A DNA stretch of 64,000 nt from Cadophora sp. MPI-SDFR-AT-0126 (Eukaryota; Ascomycota; Leotiomycetes; Helotiales; Ploettnerulaceae), in contig JAGMVK010000002.1 in assembly GCA_020747065.1 (NCBI GenBank), forward strand, positions 124,001-188,000, given 5' to 3'. Positions 31,580 to 42,311 of the stretch are shown in pieces. The stretch's first letter is position 1, and the number at the start of each line of letters is the position of its first letter. The position numbers and the translations under genes are program-made. The notes under the pieces were generated by a model that was not told where the DNA came from, made no database searches, and was given only the letters and a program-made list of their open reading frames with translations.

Positions 31580-33766
31580 TCACAAAATCAGCAGATCTTC
31601 ATCCTCCGCAACCGAATCCACCGTCTTGCTCACACCAACATCTCCACTAGATGTCAAACCCCCGATATCTCCACCATTCTGCACAACAGGCTCAAAGCTC
31701 GTATGAAACCTCGCCAGATGTCTCTTCAGCGCATCCTCCGACTTGAATCCCGCCCCGTCACAATCATGGAACGAGCATTTCAGCAGATGAGCAGCATCGA
31801 TATGTTGCACCGTTTGCATAGGACTCTCGAATTTGGCCAGGCAGAAGGGGCATTTGAAGCCGTGGAACTGGGAGAGGTGGTGCGTGAGATCTGCTGGCGT
31901 GGTGAATTCAAGATTGGCGCAGTGTGGGCACGCGATGGAGGCGGAGATGGTGTTGACATGATGACCATTGGTATTTGTGGTGGCTGCGGTGTTGCTCTTC
32001 TTTGGCCGTGGATGGACGGTATCGAGGTGGTGGTGGTAGGCGGGGATAGTGGTGAAGTAGATATCGGGGCAGATATCGCACCATTGATGGACCTTTTCGG
32101 GATGGGTTGTGAGAACATGCTCTAGCAGACCGAGCTGAGTGGTATAGATGGGGCCTGGGGGACAGTAGTCGCAGAACCAGGTCTCTTCCTTTGGCTCGAA
32201 ATCTGGCTCGGGCTCTTCGTGGATTGTGTGGAGACCAGTAGACGATGCTTCAGGAGCGTACGCCAAGTCACCACATAGGGCACACGCAACAGAAGAAGCA
32301 TCGCCATGAATGAGCGCAGCGTGCTTTGTCTTCGCACCTTCACTAAGGAAGAATGTGCCGATGCAGCAGTCACAGGTGAGCACTGGCTTTTTGGGGTGCA
32401 TATCCTCGAGGTGTTTGTTGAAGGTCTCTTCGGTGAAGAATGACAAGTCATCACAGAGGCAGCACTTGAAGCGTCGATCATGGACTTGAGCTGTGTGTTG
32501 ATTGAGAGCGGTTTTAGAAAGAAAGACAACATCTTTGCAGTGATGACAAGTGATGCTCTGCTCCTTCTCGTGTACGGCGGTAACGTGGTCCTCGAAAGTA
32601 TCAAAGTTGTCCTCGCACTTTGGGCATGAGAACTGGTGGACCTTCTTGTGATGGTCAGCAAGTGCCAAGTCGGTCTCAAAAGATCCGTTGCAGGCGAAGC
32701 ATTTGAAGCCGTGAGCAGTAGCTTTGTGTTCATCCAGCTTAACAATAGTCTTGAAGTTTTGGTCGCAGTTGACACAAGTGAAGGCATGTTCCTTGGCCTT
32801 GTGCTTGTCTCGGGCCTCGCTGGACTGAAAACACATGCTGCACTTGATGCAGTGGAACTCGTGTCTCTTGGACTCTTTATCTTTGCGGGCGAATGGAGCT
32901 GCACATAGCTCGCAGCGGTTGACGTGAGTGGCGGAGTTGTGTGAAAACAGGTCGTTGTTGGTCTCAAACTTTATGTTGCATTTAGAACACTCGAATGCGT
33001 GTTTCTGCAGGATGTGAGTGTTGAGGCCTTCCTCGCTGTGAAGTACTTTCTGGCAAGTCTTGCAAGTGTGGCGATGATTCTCAGTCTTGTGTTTCTTGAG
33101 AGCCTTCTCGCTGTCGAACTTCTTCTCACACAATTGGCAGGTAAAGGTGTGTTTGTCAAGAATGTGCTCACCTCGAAGGTCCCAAGTAGCAAAGATCAAG
33201 CTGCACTTGTCACAGCGAAAGTGCTCGATAGAGTAGTGTTCGGTACGTCCATCGTCAGTCTTGAAGCGTAATTGGCAGAAGCTGCATTTGAACGGGTGGG
33301 CGTCCGAAATCTGGTGAGCGGTCAGGGCATCTTTAGACTTGAAAACCTTGTTATCGCACTCCCTGCAAGCGAAAGTATGCTTCTCAGCCACGTGAGCTTG
33401 AAGTTCTTTGTCTGACGAGCTGGTTGCCAAGCAATGCTCGCAAGGCTTCTGGTGTCTGGCTTGGTTGTGATCCTTGAAATGCTTCTCATTCTGGAAGCCA
33501 AGCTTGCAGATGGAGCAGTAGATATTGTGCTTAGCTTGATTGTGTGCTACCAAGGCATCAATGGAACTGAAGTCGACACGGCAGGCCTTGCATTTGTTCA
33601 TGTGCTTGTCTTTAGTATGCTCTGCGAGATCTTTGGTAGTCTCAACAAGCAAGTCACAATGAGGGCATTCAACTGCCTGCTTATGTTTCTTTGCCTTACA
33701 ATGGGCATTCAAGGCTTCCGTGCTCGCGAATTTGCCGTTGCAGTCCCAGCAGTAGTATTTGGTCAT
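31580..33766 (-). CDS. Large C2H2 zinc-finger protein with about 25 fingers
   Basis: Single exon, 728 aa, starting MTKYYCWDCNGKFAS. I count about 25 consecutive C-x2-C...H-x3-5-H units, nearly end to end, for example CPHCDLLVETTKDLAEH, CKACRVDFSSIDALVAH and CQLCEKKFDSEKALKKH. The linkers are short (4-8 residues) and lack the TGEKP consensus of classical DNA-binding arrays. Several fingers have altered spacing (the CELCAAPFARKDKESKRHEFH unit, and a CSFHDCDGAGF last finger). The C-terminus is a short acidic tail ending EDEDLLIL. Fungal proteins of this kind (many fingers, non-TGEKP linkers) are uncharacterised; RNA or protein binding is as likely as DNA binding. No other domain is present. Confidence 0.9.
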   Translation of the reverse strand: MTKYYCWDCNGKFASTEALNAHCKAKKHKQAVECPHCDLLVETTKDLAEHTKDKHMNKCKACRVDFSSIDALVAHNQAKHNIYCSICKLGFQNEKHFKDHNQARHQKPCEHCLATSSSDKELQAHVAEKHTFACRECDNKVFKSKDALTAHQISDAHPFKCSFCQLRFKTDDGRTEHYSIEHFRCDKCSLIFATWDLRGEHILDKHTFTCQLCEKKFDSEKALKKHKTENHRHTCKTCQKVLHSEEGLNTHILQKHAFECSKCNIKFETNNDLFSHNSATHVNRCELCAAPFARKDKESKRHEFHCIKCSMCFQSSEARDKHKAKEHAFTCVNCDQNFKTIVKLDEHKATAHGFKCFACNGSFETDLALADHHKKVHQFSCPKCEDNFDTFEDHVTAVHEKEQSITCHHCKDVVFLSKTALNQHTAQVHDRRFKCCLCDDLSFFTEETFNKHLEDMHPKKPVLTCDCCIGTFFLSEGAKTKHAALIHGDASSVACALCGDLAYAPEASSTGLHTIHEEPEPDFEPKEETWFCDYCPPGPIYTTQLGLLEHVLTTHPEKVHQWCDICPDIYFTTIPAYHHHLDTVHPRPKKSNTAATTNTNGHHVNTISASIACPHCANLEFTTPADLTHHLSQFHGFKCPFCLAKFESPMQTVQHIDAAHLLKCSFHDCDGAGFKSEDALKRHLARFHTSFEPVVQNGGDIGGLTSSGDVGVSKTVDSVAEDEDLLIL

Positions 33767-35138
33767 CTTGAGAGATCACAGAGATAGTCTAGCAGGCTGA
33801 TCCTGTCTCGAAAAGTTAGCTAGAGATCGGCTGTACGGAAGGTGTTCAAGCTTACCAGATTGAGAGCTCAGATGGGTGTATCGCATGAGGACGCGTCCAT
33901 GCCTTGATGCAAAACACGCTGGGAGAATCGAGGACAATCAATTCCAAGGAGATACAGCTCAGAGAAGGAAAGATGACGTGACCGAGGACCTGGAAGAAGA
34001 CTTTGTGATACCAAGGTGAATTCGCAGATGATGGGATTTGAGTGGACGGTAAACGTCTTGTCTTCTCGAAGGTGACGTTTAGCAGCCCTTCCCTTTCTGA
34101 ACAAAAGTAAAGAAACGCCAGAGACTTAGGACAGCTCGCATCTGTATTCCCAAGAGGCCCAAAGGGCATTCAATAGTGTTGTGACAGTGGTAAAGATCAA
34201 GGAAAGGAGAGGGATGGAAGACAAGTTCGTGTTTGTGCACTCGAAGGGAGAAGAAGACGCGGTTGTAGAAGAAAGATAGCCTTGGCGGGGGTGGTGCCGC
34301 TAGCTCCTCCTCGAGCGGTGAAACTTTTGGCAAGCGAGGTCCTAATATTATCAGGCAGGATAAATGTTATCAAGATTGCACATAATTTTGAGCAAACGAT
34401 ATATACTATGACTCGCTTTCCGATTCCCTGTTCCTCTCCTCGCAATGCAGAAGGTTTCTCCTTGGCTGCTAAGATAGGACTTTACTTTATGTAATCTGGA
34501 GGCGATAAAAGGTAGGTACCAGGCCAGAGAAGTCTCCCCAAGATATCACAGAACTTTTAGTAAAGGCCAACGTGGTGGCTTGGAGGCTCGGTCTCTAATT
34601 TTCAAGTGCTCTCTTGCTTGCTCGTCTAAGTTTTCCCCCCTGGATGCGGAAGGAGTGCAGTCAGACTCAAAGAGAATCTTGAAAGTCTTCTGGATACCAG
34701 GCAGAACAAATACCACGCTAACTTTGAGGTTCTTGAGGACTTTGACAGGGTTCTGGATGTATCTTGATCATAGTACCCAGCCTGTCCGCTCCGCAAACGC
34801 CTCTACTTGCCACTTTGGCAGAGGTAGTAGCACTTTGAAGCCATGTTAATGGTATCACTGGATGACAATACGTCTTACGTACCATCGAGATGGACTTGTT
34901 ACAGAGGTATATGTATAGCATTCGCCCACTGGGGAATACAACGCGTCCCTCCTGATCGCAGAGATCCAAGAAAAGATGAAATATGACAAATAAGAGAAAG
35001 GTGATAATGATATTTATTCATTGAGCTATGCTAATATTACTTCCTTATAGATTCCTACAAACATAATTCATTTGCTAATGAAGCTCTTCAACCTAGACAG
35101 CAATATGTTTATACCAACCAATCGTCCCAGACTTCCAT
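33767..35138. other. Intergenic, no gene seen
   Basis: About 1.4 kb between the C2H2 start and the DUF4139 stop. Frames at 34079-34445 have no recognisable features. Probably a long 5' leader or promoter for the C2H2 gene. Confidence 0.55.
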
Positions 35139-37562
35139 CTAATCAAACAACCCATTCTGATTCCTCGACACCGGCACACCCACGACCCTCTCCCCACCAG
35201 GAAACGTAGCCTCATACTCCAACGCCAAGCGAACGCCCTGTCCAGGATTCAACTTGACATTCCAGACAACCTCTCCGCCCTTCTTCGTCGTCGCCACCGC
35301 ACTCCCCCACTTCCCATTCTGTGCAGCAACCTCCCTCCCATCAGCACCATACACACTAGCCCTCACATCCTTCGCGCTTCCTCTCGTACTACCAGACGAG
35401 CTTGTCACCGCAGGAGCACTGAAAGCACTCTGTCCGGTACGTACAGGATCCCCGCCGACTTTCAAGCCTCTGGGGTTGGAGATCTCGATCTTCAGGCGCT
35501 CGTCTTCGGAGACGGGGACTTGGTCGAGGACGGTGAGGTCTATGGGGGCGTTGTGTTTGGTGTTGGTGATGATAACGGTGCGGGTGAAGACGTTGCTGTC
35601 TTCCTTGGTGAAGATGCCGGTTTGGCTGCGGCGGACGGTGGGTTTGGGGTAGGCGATGTTGATTGCGGGGTCGACGCCGAGAGGGAGGGAGAAGGATTCG
35701 CCGGCGGAGCAGCGAGGGAGGGATGCTTGGCCGAGGAAGGATCCGTCGAGAGTCAAGCCCAGTGGTCCCTTCAGGAGTGTGATTTTGGACGTATTTCGCA
35801 GACGAGCCTTCAAGAAAGCGACTTGTCTGAGCTTGCCAACGACAATGTGGGAGAAAATGACGTTCTTGAAATCGATCTTGGCGATTTTGTGCTTGATGGT
35901 CGAGTTGTTGGGCGACAAAGTCTTGGTGCCGGGTACATCGTACGTGGTTGTCATGCCGGTTTCCTCCCAAGCACCCTCCTCGAATGTCAGTGACTTGGGA
36001 GCAGGAGTTCCGTCATCGAATAGCCCAAAGCCCATGTCTTCGTCCTCTTCCTCGTCTTCTACCGATTTCTCTTCACGCAGGAAATGACTAGTACCTCTTG
36101 CATCGTATGCTTCAGACTCAACACCACGAGACCGGGACATAGAGCCAAACAAGCCGCCAGCAGGAGGAGGGGGAACAGCGGCTGCTTGCACGGTACCAAA
36201 CATCTGGGGCATAGCATGACTGCTTCGGTTGAGCATATTTTGAGCTTGATTGAGGCGCGCGGATTTCTTTGCAGCCAGCTGTTGATTTTGTTGGGCGAGG
36301 ATCGTATTTCTCGAGGAGTCGTCCCGTCCAAAGAGTTCCCATCGAGGCTTCTGGTTGTGATCACCCTTGGTTTGGCTCCATTCCTTCTGCTTGGCCTGAA
36401 GTTCGTATTGACTGAAAAGAGAACTGTCCGCGTTTCGAGCACCCTTCTCCAAGCGGACATGCCAAGGTAGGAGAAGTGGAATGCTCTCGCTAAGACCACT
36501 GAACGTTGTCTGAGAAGTTGACAGAATGACTTTTGCATCGCGCCAAGTCTCGGAAGTGGTGTTCTTCAGTTCCGCACCATACTCCAGCAGACCAGTGCAC
36601 TTGATTGTGTTCAAACTGAGGTCGTATCGTGGTGCCCACGAAGCGCCATGAGTGATGTACGACAGCGACAAAGATATTTCACCACTCTTGAGCGGGGTGC
36701 TAGATGGCTCGTGGAATTCCGAAGTGGCAAGATTGACGACCGTATCGCCATCGATTGAGCTTCTCCGGGACGAGCCAGGAGTCAGGGTAGAAGGCTCCAG
36801 GTTGATGGTGATGCAGTAAACCTTCTTCGGCCAGAACGACTCTCTCTCCGCTCTGATTCTCTGCTTCTCCTTCGCAATCTCCGCCTTCTTCCTCAGCCTC
36901 TTCTCTCTTTCCTTCGCCTTCTCCTTCTCCACTTTCTCATTAGCCTTCACAAGCGCCTTCGCCAATTTCATCTTCTCCTTCTCGGTCTTGCGGATCTCCT
37001 CCCGTACATCCTCCACAGCACCAGTCGCAACTTCATGATCGCGGTAGATCTTCTTTCGCTCGGCATCGTACGCTGCGATCAACTTGTCGAGGTCTGCTGG
37101 CGCGGGCCGTTCCTTCTCCACGCTCTTGCCGAAATTGTCACAGATCTTCAAGCGATTTGCAGCAGAATTGATCTTCTCTTGCTCATCCAGAAGACGGACA
37201 TTCAACTTCTTGATCCGGTCATTGATGCTCTTCATCTCCTCAACCTCAGCATCTGAATCATCCTCTTCCGAATCATCCTCATCTTCGGAGTCAGAGGGGT
37301 ACACATCCTCATAGACTTCACGGTTGGGAAGAAGATCGACGGTAACGTCTGTGATGGTTGCTGAGCCTGTGCCCTCGACTTTGATGGAGTGCTCGTCGAC
37401 AAGGGGAGCAAGACCGTCGATGACGATTTGATTGGCGCCAGGTTGGAGGGTGATGTTCTTGATGTCTCTGATGACTTGGGCTCGGGATGGGAAGAGGAGA
37501 ACGCTCCGGGTGGAGAGGTCCCGGATGCGGAACTCTTGCTTGTGAGGAGTATCGGACGTCAT
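35139..37562 (-). CDS. DUF4140/DUF4139 (mucoidy inhibitor A-like) protein
   Basis: Single exon, 807 aa. The N-terminal DUF4140 part begins EFRIRDLSTRSVLLFPSRAQ with IVIDGLAPLVDEHSIKVEG. An acidic Asp/Ser/Glu stretch (residues ~93-112) follows, then a charged coiled coil (~113-250, EEMKSINDRIKKLN to EKQRIRAERES). The C-terminal DUF4139 beta-rich domain starts about 255: YCITINLEP, SLSYITHGASWAPRYDLSLN, NTTSETWRDAKVILSTSQ, and later GPLGLTLDGSFLGQASLPRC and NGLFD at the end. A Gln/Ala-rich insert lies around 430-540. The biochemical role of this family in fungi is not established; the bacterial name comes from a mucoidy phenotype. The gene stands alone with large flanking spaces. Confidence 0.9.
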   Translation of the reverse strand: MTSDTPHKQEFRIRDLSTRSVLLFPSRAQVIRDIKNITLQPGANQIVIDGLAPLVDEHSIKVEGTGSATITDVTVDLLPNREVYEDVYPSDSEDEDDSEEDDSDAEVEEMKSINDRIKKLNVRLLDEQEKINSAANRLKICDNFGKSVEKERPAPADLDKLIAAYDAERKKIYRDHEVATGAVEDVREEIRKTEKEKMKLAKALVKANEKVEKEKAKEREKRLRKKAEIAKEKQRIRAERESFWPKKVYCITINLEPSTLTPGSSRRSSIDGDTVVNLATSEFHEPSSTPLKSGEISLSLSYITHGASWAPRYDLSLNTIKCTGLLEYGAELKNTTSETWRDAKVILSTSQTTFSGLSESIPLLLPWHVRLEKGARNADSSLFSQYELQAKQKEWSQTKGDHNQKPRWELFGRDDSSRNTILAQQNQQLAAKKSARLNQAQNMLNRSSHAMPQMFGTVQAAAVPPPPAGGLFGSMSRSRGVESEAYDARGTSHFLREEKSVEDEEEDEDMGFGLFDDGTPAPKSLTFEEGAWEETGMTTTYDVPGTKTLSPNNSTIKHKIAKIDFKNVIFSHIVVGKLRQVAFLKARLRNTSKITLLKGPLGLTLDGSFLGQASLPRCSAGESFSLPLGVDPAINIAYPKPTVRRSQTGIFTKEDSNVFTRTVIITNTKHNAPIDLTVLDQVPVSEDERLKIEISNPRGLKVGGDPVRTGQSAFSAPAVTSSSGSTRGSAKDVRASVYGADGREVAAQNGKWGSAVATTKKGGEVVWNVKLNPGQGVRLALEYEATFPGGERVVGVPVSRNQNGLFD

Positions 37563-39365
37563 GTCTTTGTTTATTGCGAGTTGTGGATAGTGGCGTGGTA
37601 CAAACGCTTCTTTGGCAGTGTGTATCGACAGAAGTCTGCTGTGACGATAATGCGGTGTTGCGAGTGACTAGAGCGACGATGGATCGAAGGACAAGGTGGA
37701 TGAATGTTTGCAGGAGGTCAAAGGAAGGCGGTCGTCTACTTATACTTCCCTAGGTATGAATTCCTTCATCATCGTCTATCAGGCAGTCACCATTCCAGCC
37801 TTTCAGTCAGCCCTGCCCCGCACGTAGGCTGAACATCTTTGATCCTTTCAACCAATGGTGGAGGCTTCGTACCTGACTAACTCTCAAACAGGACTGGCCA
37901 TCAAAGAATCGGCATCGTTACCGTTCATCGTCCCGGTATCATGCACCTGGGGCTGGCTTAGAGTTTGAGTCACTTTGATTGTTGCGTTGAATGAAGCTGC
38001 TAAAGCGAGTGCCTTTGTTGCTGTGGTGGCGGAGTATCTGGGCACTGGCACTGGATAGGCTAGTTTGCGGCGGTGCGGGTGCCTACAGTTGGTTACGCGG
38101 TTGGGAAGCTCGAGAAAGAGCTTGACTCACACGGTGGGAGGGAACTGGTCGTTGCATCATTTCACCCAGGAGAGAACAGGACGGGATCCAAAAAGAATCA
38201 TTGCTTTTGTTGGAAGAAACAAAAAGCTTAATTTTACTGTATACTCAGTTTCTATCACACGGAGATGTGGCGCAATGAATTGGAGTTTTCAATAGACGGG
38301 TAGAACTTAAAAGAACGTGCGCTAACATTAACACAGCACAGCGCTGTGCTGTGGAGATGATCTGCATGGCGATTTAGTGCCTATTTCTCCACTGAAATTT
38401 GATGGAGGGCGAGAGCAGAGGCAACCACGAGTATTTGCACGTCAGTTCAAGATTCTACCGTAGCAAACAGAAGGTTACATTGAAACCAGGAAGGTCTCGG
38501 TGGGCTAGATATACTCGGTATCAGAGGAGCACGTATTTCCGAAGATTAAGTATAGAGTCAGTAATAACGATGGGTTTTCATAGACAGTGGTGCGGGGAGA
38601 ATTGCGGGGTCGTGCCTCTGTCAGTATTCATGTTATTGTTACACTAAGCCATAAGACAGTGACCATCTGTCTCAGGGTCTACACGTGCGAAAGAGTTTGC
38701 AAACTTAAATGGTGAGAGCACGCTACTAGGTAAGAGATTCAGCTTCAAATCGCGAAGTTCTAGCTTAATTCTCAGTGTAAATTTCAAAAATGTTGATAGA
38801 CTTGGAATCGCAATCTCGATCCCGTCCCTGGTTTAATTGTCTAGCATATTTTCGAGGCTTCGTCGTTCTATTGTCTCAAAGCTTGTGGAGACATAGTTGA
38901 AAATCTTGCATCCAATGGGAAGGCTAAATTGACAAACATTTCTTCTGATTGATTTTATACTTCATAATTCATGGGGATCATAAAGGTAGTAAGTGCATCA
39001 TCGGTAGAGCTGGAAAGTCGAACCCGAGAGTAAACCATAAGGAACCTTCACTCATACTCGGCAAAGATTCTTAACCCCATTGACCAGAAGGATGCAGAGT
39101 ATCATGTGCCAGCGAAGTGCATGCAGATTACCACACTCGAGCTTCAACACCCGATTCGCCGAAGTACTCTGTCGTATGAGTTGGCGCATATTCCAGGCAC
39201 CAAGCCTTGATCATCTTTTACATCCAAAATATCTGGGACTCGAGATCAGTAGTCTCAACGTCCTGAAACCCGAAGCATCAAATATCTGACAACAGAGGCA
39301 CTTTTATATTTACAATCTCTTCCTCACACAAGGCGCTTTGGGTCTCGCAGAAGGCAGTCGGAACT
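37563..39365. other. Intergenic, no gene seen
   Basis: About 1.8 kb between divergent DUF4139 and HET genes. It contains a 22-bp perfect palindrome at 38332-38353. Small open frames at 38065-38295 and 38399-38647 have no coding features. AT-rich around 38700-39000. Confidence 0.55.
38332..38353. repeat. 22-bp perfect palindrome
   Basis: Half-site CACAGCACAGC is followed directly by its reverse complement with no spacer. It is about 770 bp upstream of the DUF4139 start and 1 kb upstream of the HET start. It could be a dimeric factor site or just a hairpin. Confidence 0.85.
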
Positions 39366-41395
39366 ATGACCCGCTGCGAGCTCCATTTCGAATATCAAGC
39401 ACTTCATCACGCCGAAAGCATACGTGTTATTGAGCTTTTTCCTGCACTTAATAGAGACAAGCCAATCATCATCAATCTTTTGGAATCTCTCCCGAATTCG
39501 CCATTTCATTACGAAGCCTTGTCGTACACATGGGATGACCAGACGCCCACAAGAGACATCATCTGCAACGAAGCGAGTCTACGTGTCACGGACAATGTAT
39601 TCCAGGCTCTCCGCCAGCTGAGAAGCGGGAAAGGTCAAAGACGCAACCTCTGGATCGACGCAATTTGCATCAACCAGAAAGACCAAGCAGAGAAAACATC
39701 GCAGGTATCGATGATGGGAAATATCTATGCTCGTGCTGATAGAGTAAATGTCTGGTTAAGCCGTTCCACTGAGGCGATGAGAGCACTTTTCGAATACGTA
39801 AGACTTTCCACTGGCTCAAAGTTGAGTTTTGACAGGGTATCTGATGGTATGTTCGCTCAATTCCAAGATTTTATTTGACTAAAGTTTCAGCTGATAAGCA
39901 TTGTAAAGCATGTAGCCGTCCTGAAGGACGGACTCATACAAATATCATCCCATCCTTACTGGACCAGGGCGTGGACTGTGCAAGAAGTCGCACTCAACAA
40001 GAATTGTTGGATTTACCTCGGTCAACTCAAACCCCTGAAGATGTTGGAATTTGGAGTAATGTTTCACGATGTAGAGGGCTACGTGAACCTGAGATCAGAG
40101 GAAATCACCCCACCACACGCGGAATACCTATATCCTGTGGAGTATAAGAGAGGAAGCCCAAGCGCCGCCACGATGCTTCATCGTATCCTCCAGCCGGGAG
40201 CTTCGCCGCGGATCAGATAGATGGAAACACTCTTAGACAACTTATGGGAAAGCAAGCTAAGATCCCATTGGATGTTATCTTCGCCTACAGAGCACTGTTC
40301 CCTGAGTCTATTGGCCAGATCGAAGTGAACTACCAAAGGCATCTCATTGATGTACTGAAAGAGTTTACTTCTCGAATCGTGCCACTCCTGGCGAAGCTAG
40401 GTGATCTTTTGGAAACAGTGAGCCACTGTCCTGACATTCCTGGTGCCCCTTCGTGGATCTTGAACATCACCGGCAGCGGACACGTCCGGAGAGCTGAACA
40501 TTATTTCGGTGTGTGGAACGCCACAGGTAGGCTTGGTGCACTGAGTCTTAGCACAGCCAATTCTCCTACGACGTTTCGTATCTCCTCTGGCATGGAAACT
40601 CTCCATGTCAAAGGGATCATCGTCGATCGTGTTGCTTTGATCAGCGATGAATTTCCTCACTATCTACTGGACAGTCAAGCAACGTGGCACCAGAAGGTCC
40701 AGGATATTTTGATCCAGTGGAGAACTTGTACGCAAAACGCGCTTGCTGCTGATTTTGAAAATTCTGTTATCGACATTCTATTTGCAGCAACAAATTTCGG
40801 TGAGAAAATGGCAGATAACGTTAGTCAGACTAATAGATTTGGAAAGGTCTGTTTGCATTTACTTTTCTTTTGTCTATCTATCAGTGGAATTCTGAGCTAA
40901 TGAATAGGCGCTCAGGTCACGGTCTACGACGATGACGGAACGCTCCTCACCAATTCTGTGTATAAGACTTACTCTGTGGAGGATCCACCGGATCGAGATT
41001 TTCAAGTTGCAGAAAGGCAAAAGAAGAAAGAGGCACGAACTTTTGCGTTGCGTGAGTGGCTGAATAATCCAAATATCAACTATCGCCTGGATCGCGAGGA
41101 AATCCTCAGTAGTGTTCGCTCTGAACATTACAGCCAGCCCACAATCCATTCACCCGCGCTCGGCGACCGGACTCTGTTTGTCACATCTCAAGGTAGAATG
41201 GCCTTGGGCAAGAACCTCCAGCTTAATGATGCTATTGCTTTGATAGCTGGCTGCGACGTCCCTTTCGCACTCAGACCTGTGACTCAAGAGAAGAGCTACA
41301 CTCTTGGCCTACCAGTACTTCTCCCTGGAGTCATGTTCGGTGAGGTCTGGCCGGGGAATCAAGATGAGGGACTGGAAGAAATCAGGATTGTTTAG
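39366..41395 (+). CDS. HET-domain (heterokaryon incompatibility) protein, four exons
   Basis: About 608 aa. HET domain signatures: FHYEALSYTWDD, ICNEASLRVTDNVFQALRQL and NLWIDAICINQKDQAEK in exon 1 (39366-39836). A 54-bp intron (39837-39890) joins YWTRAWTVQEVAL in exon 2. A later block, PLDVIFAYRALFPESIGQIEVNY, matches the usual DPRDKVFALLGL position but lacks the DPRDK residues. Frame changes between about 40137 and 40217, so an intron is needed. Candidates are GTGGAG at 40137 with ATCAG ending 40216, or GTATAA at 40142 with GGGAG ending 40200. Both are weak, so a small frameshift is also possible. Exon 3 ends at 40846 and exon 4 is 40916-41395, whose end (YTLGLPVLLPGVMFGEVWPG) matches the typical HET C-terminus. 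HET proteins trigger cell death on non-self contact; the specificity of this one is unknown. Confidence 0.82.
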
Positions 41396-41696
41396 ATCTG
41401 TTACTGGCAATTTTCCGTGGGTTTGTACGGATCTTGACCAGAATCGTGAGAAGCGTACTGAATCAAGCCAATGATATTTATCATTTAGATAGGTGTTTGG
41501 AAGCTAACTTGTTACCCGACTACGATTCAAACAAAGCCTAGCGAAGGACGTTGTAAGCGCTACGCCGCAGGTCATCATCGACATCTTCATCCCACTTTCT
41601 AAACAACTCAACTTAAACATACTACCAAGTCCAACCGCCGAGGGCACTCCAGGATTTCGGACCGTTTCTAATTGCAAACATAAGTGCGAAACCAAG
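41396..41696. promoter_or_regulatory. Intergenic, HET terminator and GNAT promoter
   Basis: 301 bp between two co-directional genes. No additional feature recognised. Confidence 0.4.
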
Positions 41697-42311
41697 ATGA
41701 CCGAATCACCAGAATTCAAAGTATCCCTCGTGATACGCGATGACCTCCCCTCCATCGGCACCCTCCACGCCCGTGCCTTCCACACAAAAAGCGATTGGCA
41801 CCGCAAAGTCTTCCCCCTCTCCATCTCACCCTGGTGGGAAGCAAAATACGCTCTCGATATCCCCGACCCAACAAGCCGTCTCCTCAAAATTTCACCAGTA
41901 TCCTCCCCACACACCGTGACAGGGTTGCTCTCACTCCGCAAATACACGACCGATGAGCGCGGCGCCGGGCGCTGGAGCTCGTTCCCTCCTCCGCCGGAAG
42001 TGGACCGAGAGACGTACAAGGCTATGATTGATGCTATGATTGAGTATCGCGAGAAGTACATGTTTGGGAAAGAGCACTTTTGTGTGGATCATTTTGGGGT
42101 GGATAGCGCGGTGCAGGGGAAGGGATTGGGGAGTATTCTACTGGGAAGGGCGTGTGAGATCGCGGATGCGGAGGGATTGGATATTTTTGTGCAGGCTAAT
42201 GAATTTGCGGAGAGTTTTTATCAGAGGTTCGGGTTTAAGACAGAGGGAACGTTGGTGATGCCTGGTGGGTTGACGGAGTGTTTTCTTGTGAGGAGGTCTG
42301 GTGGGAGTTGA
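41697..42311 (+). CDS. GNAT-family N-acetyltransferase
   Basis: Single exon, 204 aa. It should transfer an acetyl group from acetyl-CoA to an unknown amine; fungal members of this subgroup often act on small molecules or amino acids. The N-terminal half reads FKVSLVIRDDLPSIGTLHARA. The acetyl-CoA motif A is CVDHFGVDSAVQGKGLGSIL, with the Q-G-K-G-L-G phosphate loop (Q/RxxGxG/A). Motif B is IFVQANEFAESFYQRFGFK, ending in the FYxRxGF consensus. No signal peptide. The codon usage shifts from C-rich in the first 300 bases to G/T-rich in the second half, as seen in several genes of this window. Confidence 0.92.
   Translation: MTESPEFKVSLVIRDDLPSIGTLHARAFHTKSDWHRKVFPLSISPWWEAKYALDIPDPTSRLLKISPVSSPHTVTGLLSLRKYTTDERGAGRWSSFPPPPEVDRETYKAMIDAMIEYREKYMFGKEHFCVDHFGVDSAVQGKGLGSILLGRACEIADAEGLDIFVQANEFAESFYQRFGFKTEGTLVMPGGLTECFLVRRSGGS

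Noticed and set aside
35389..35993. Long open frames on both strands (193 and 157 codons) within the DUF4139 gene
   Set aside because: They are frame shadows of a well-conserved gene; their His/Arg- and Gly/Val-rich sequences follow from codon bias.
39000..39040. Stretch resembling tRNA D- and T-arm fragments
   Set aside because: GGTAGAGC and GTCGAACCCGA are too close together to hold an anticodon arm, and no acceptor stem pairs.
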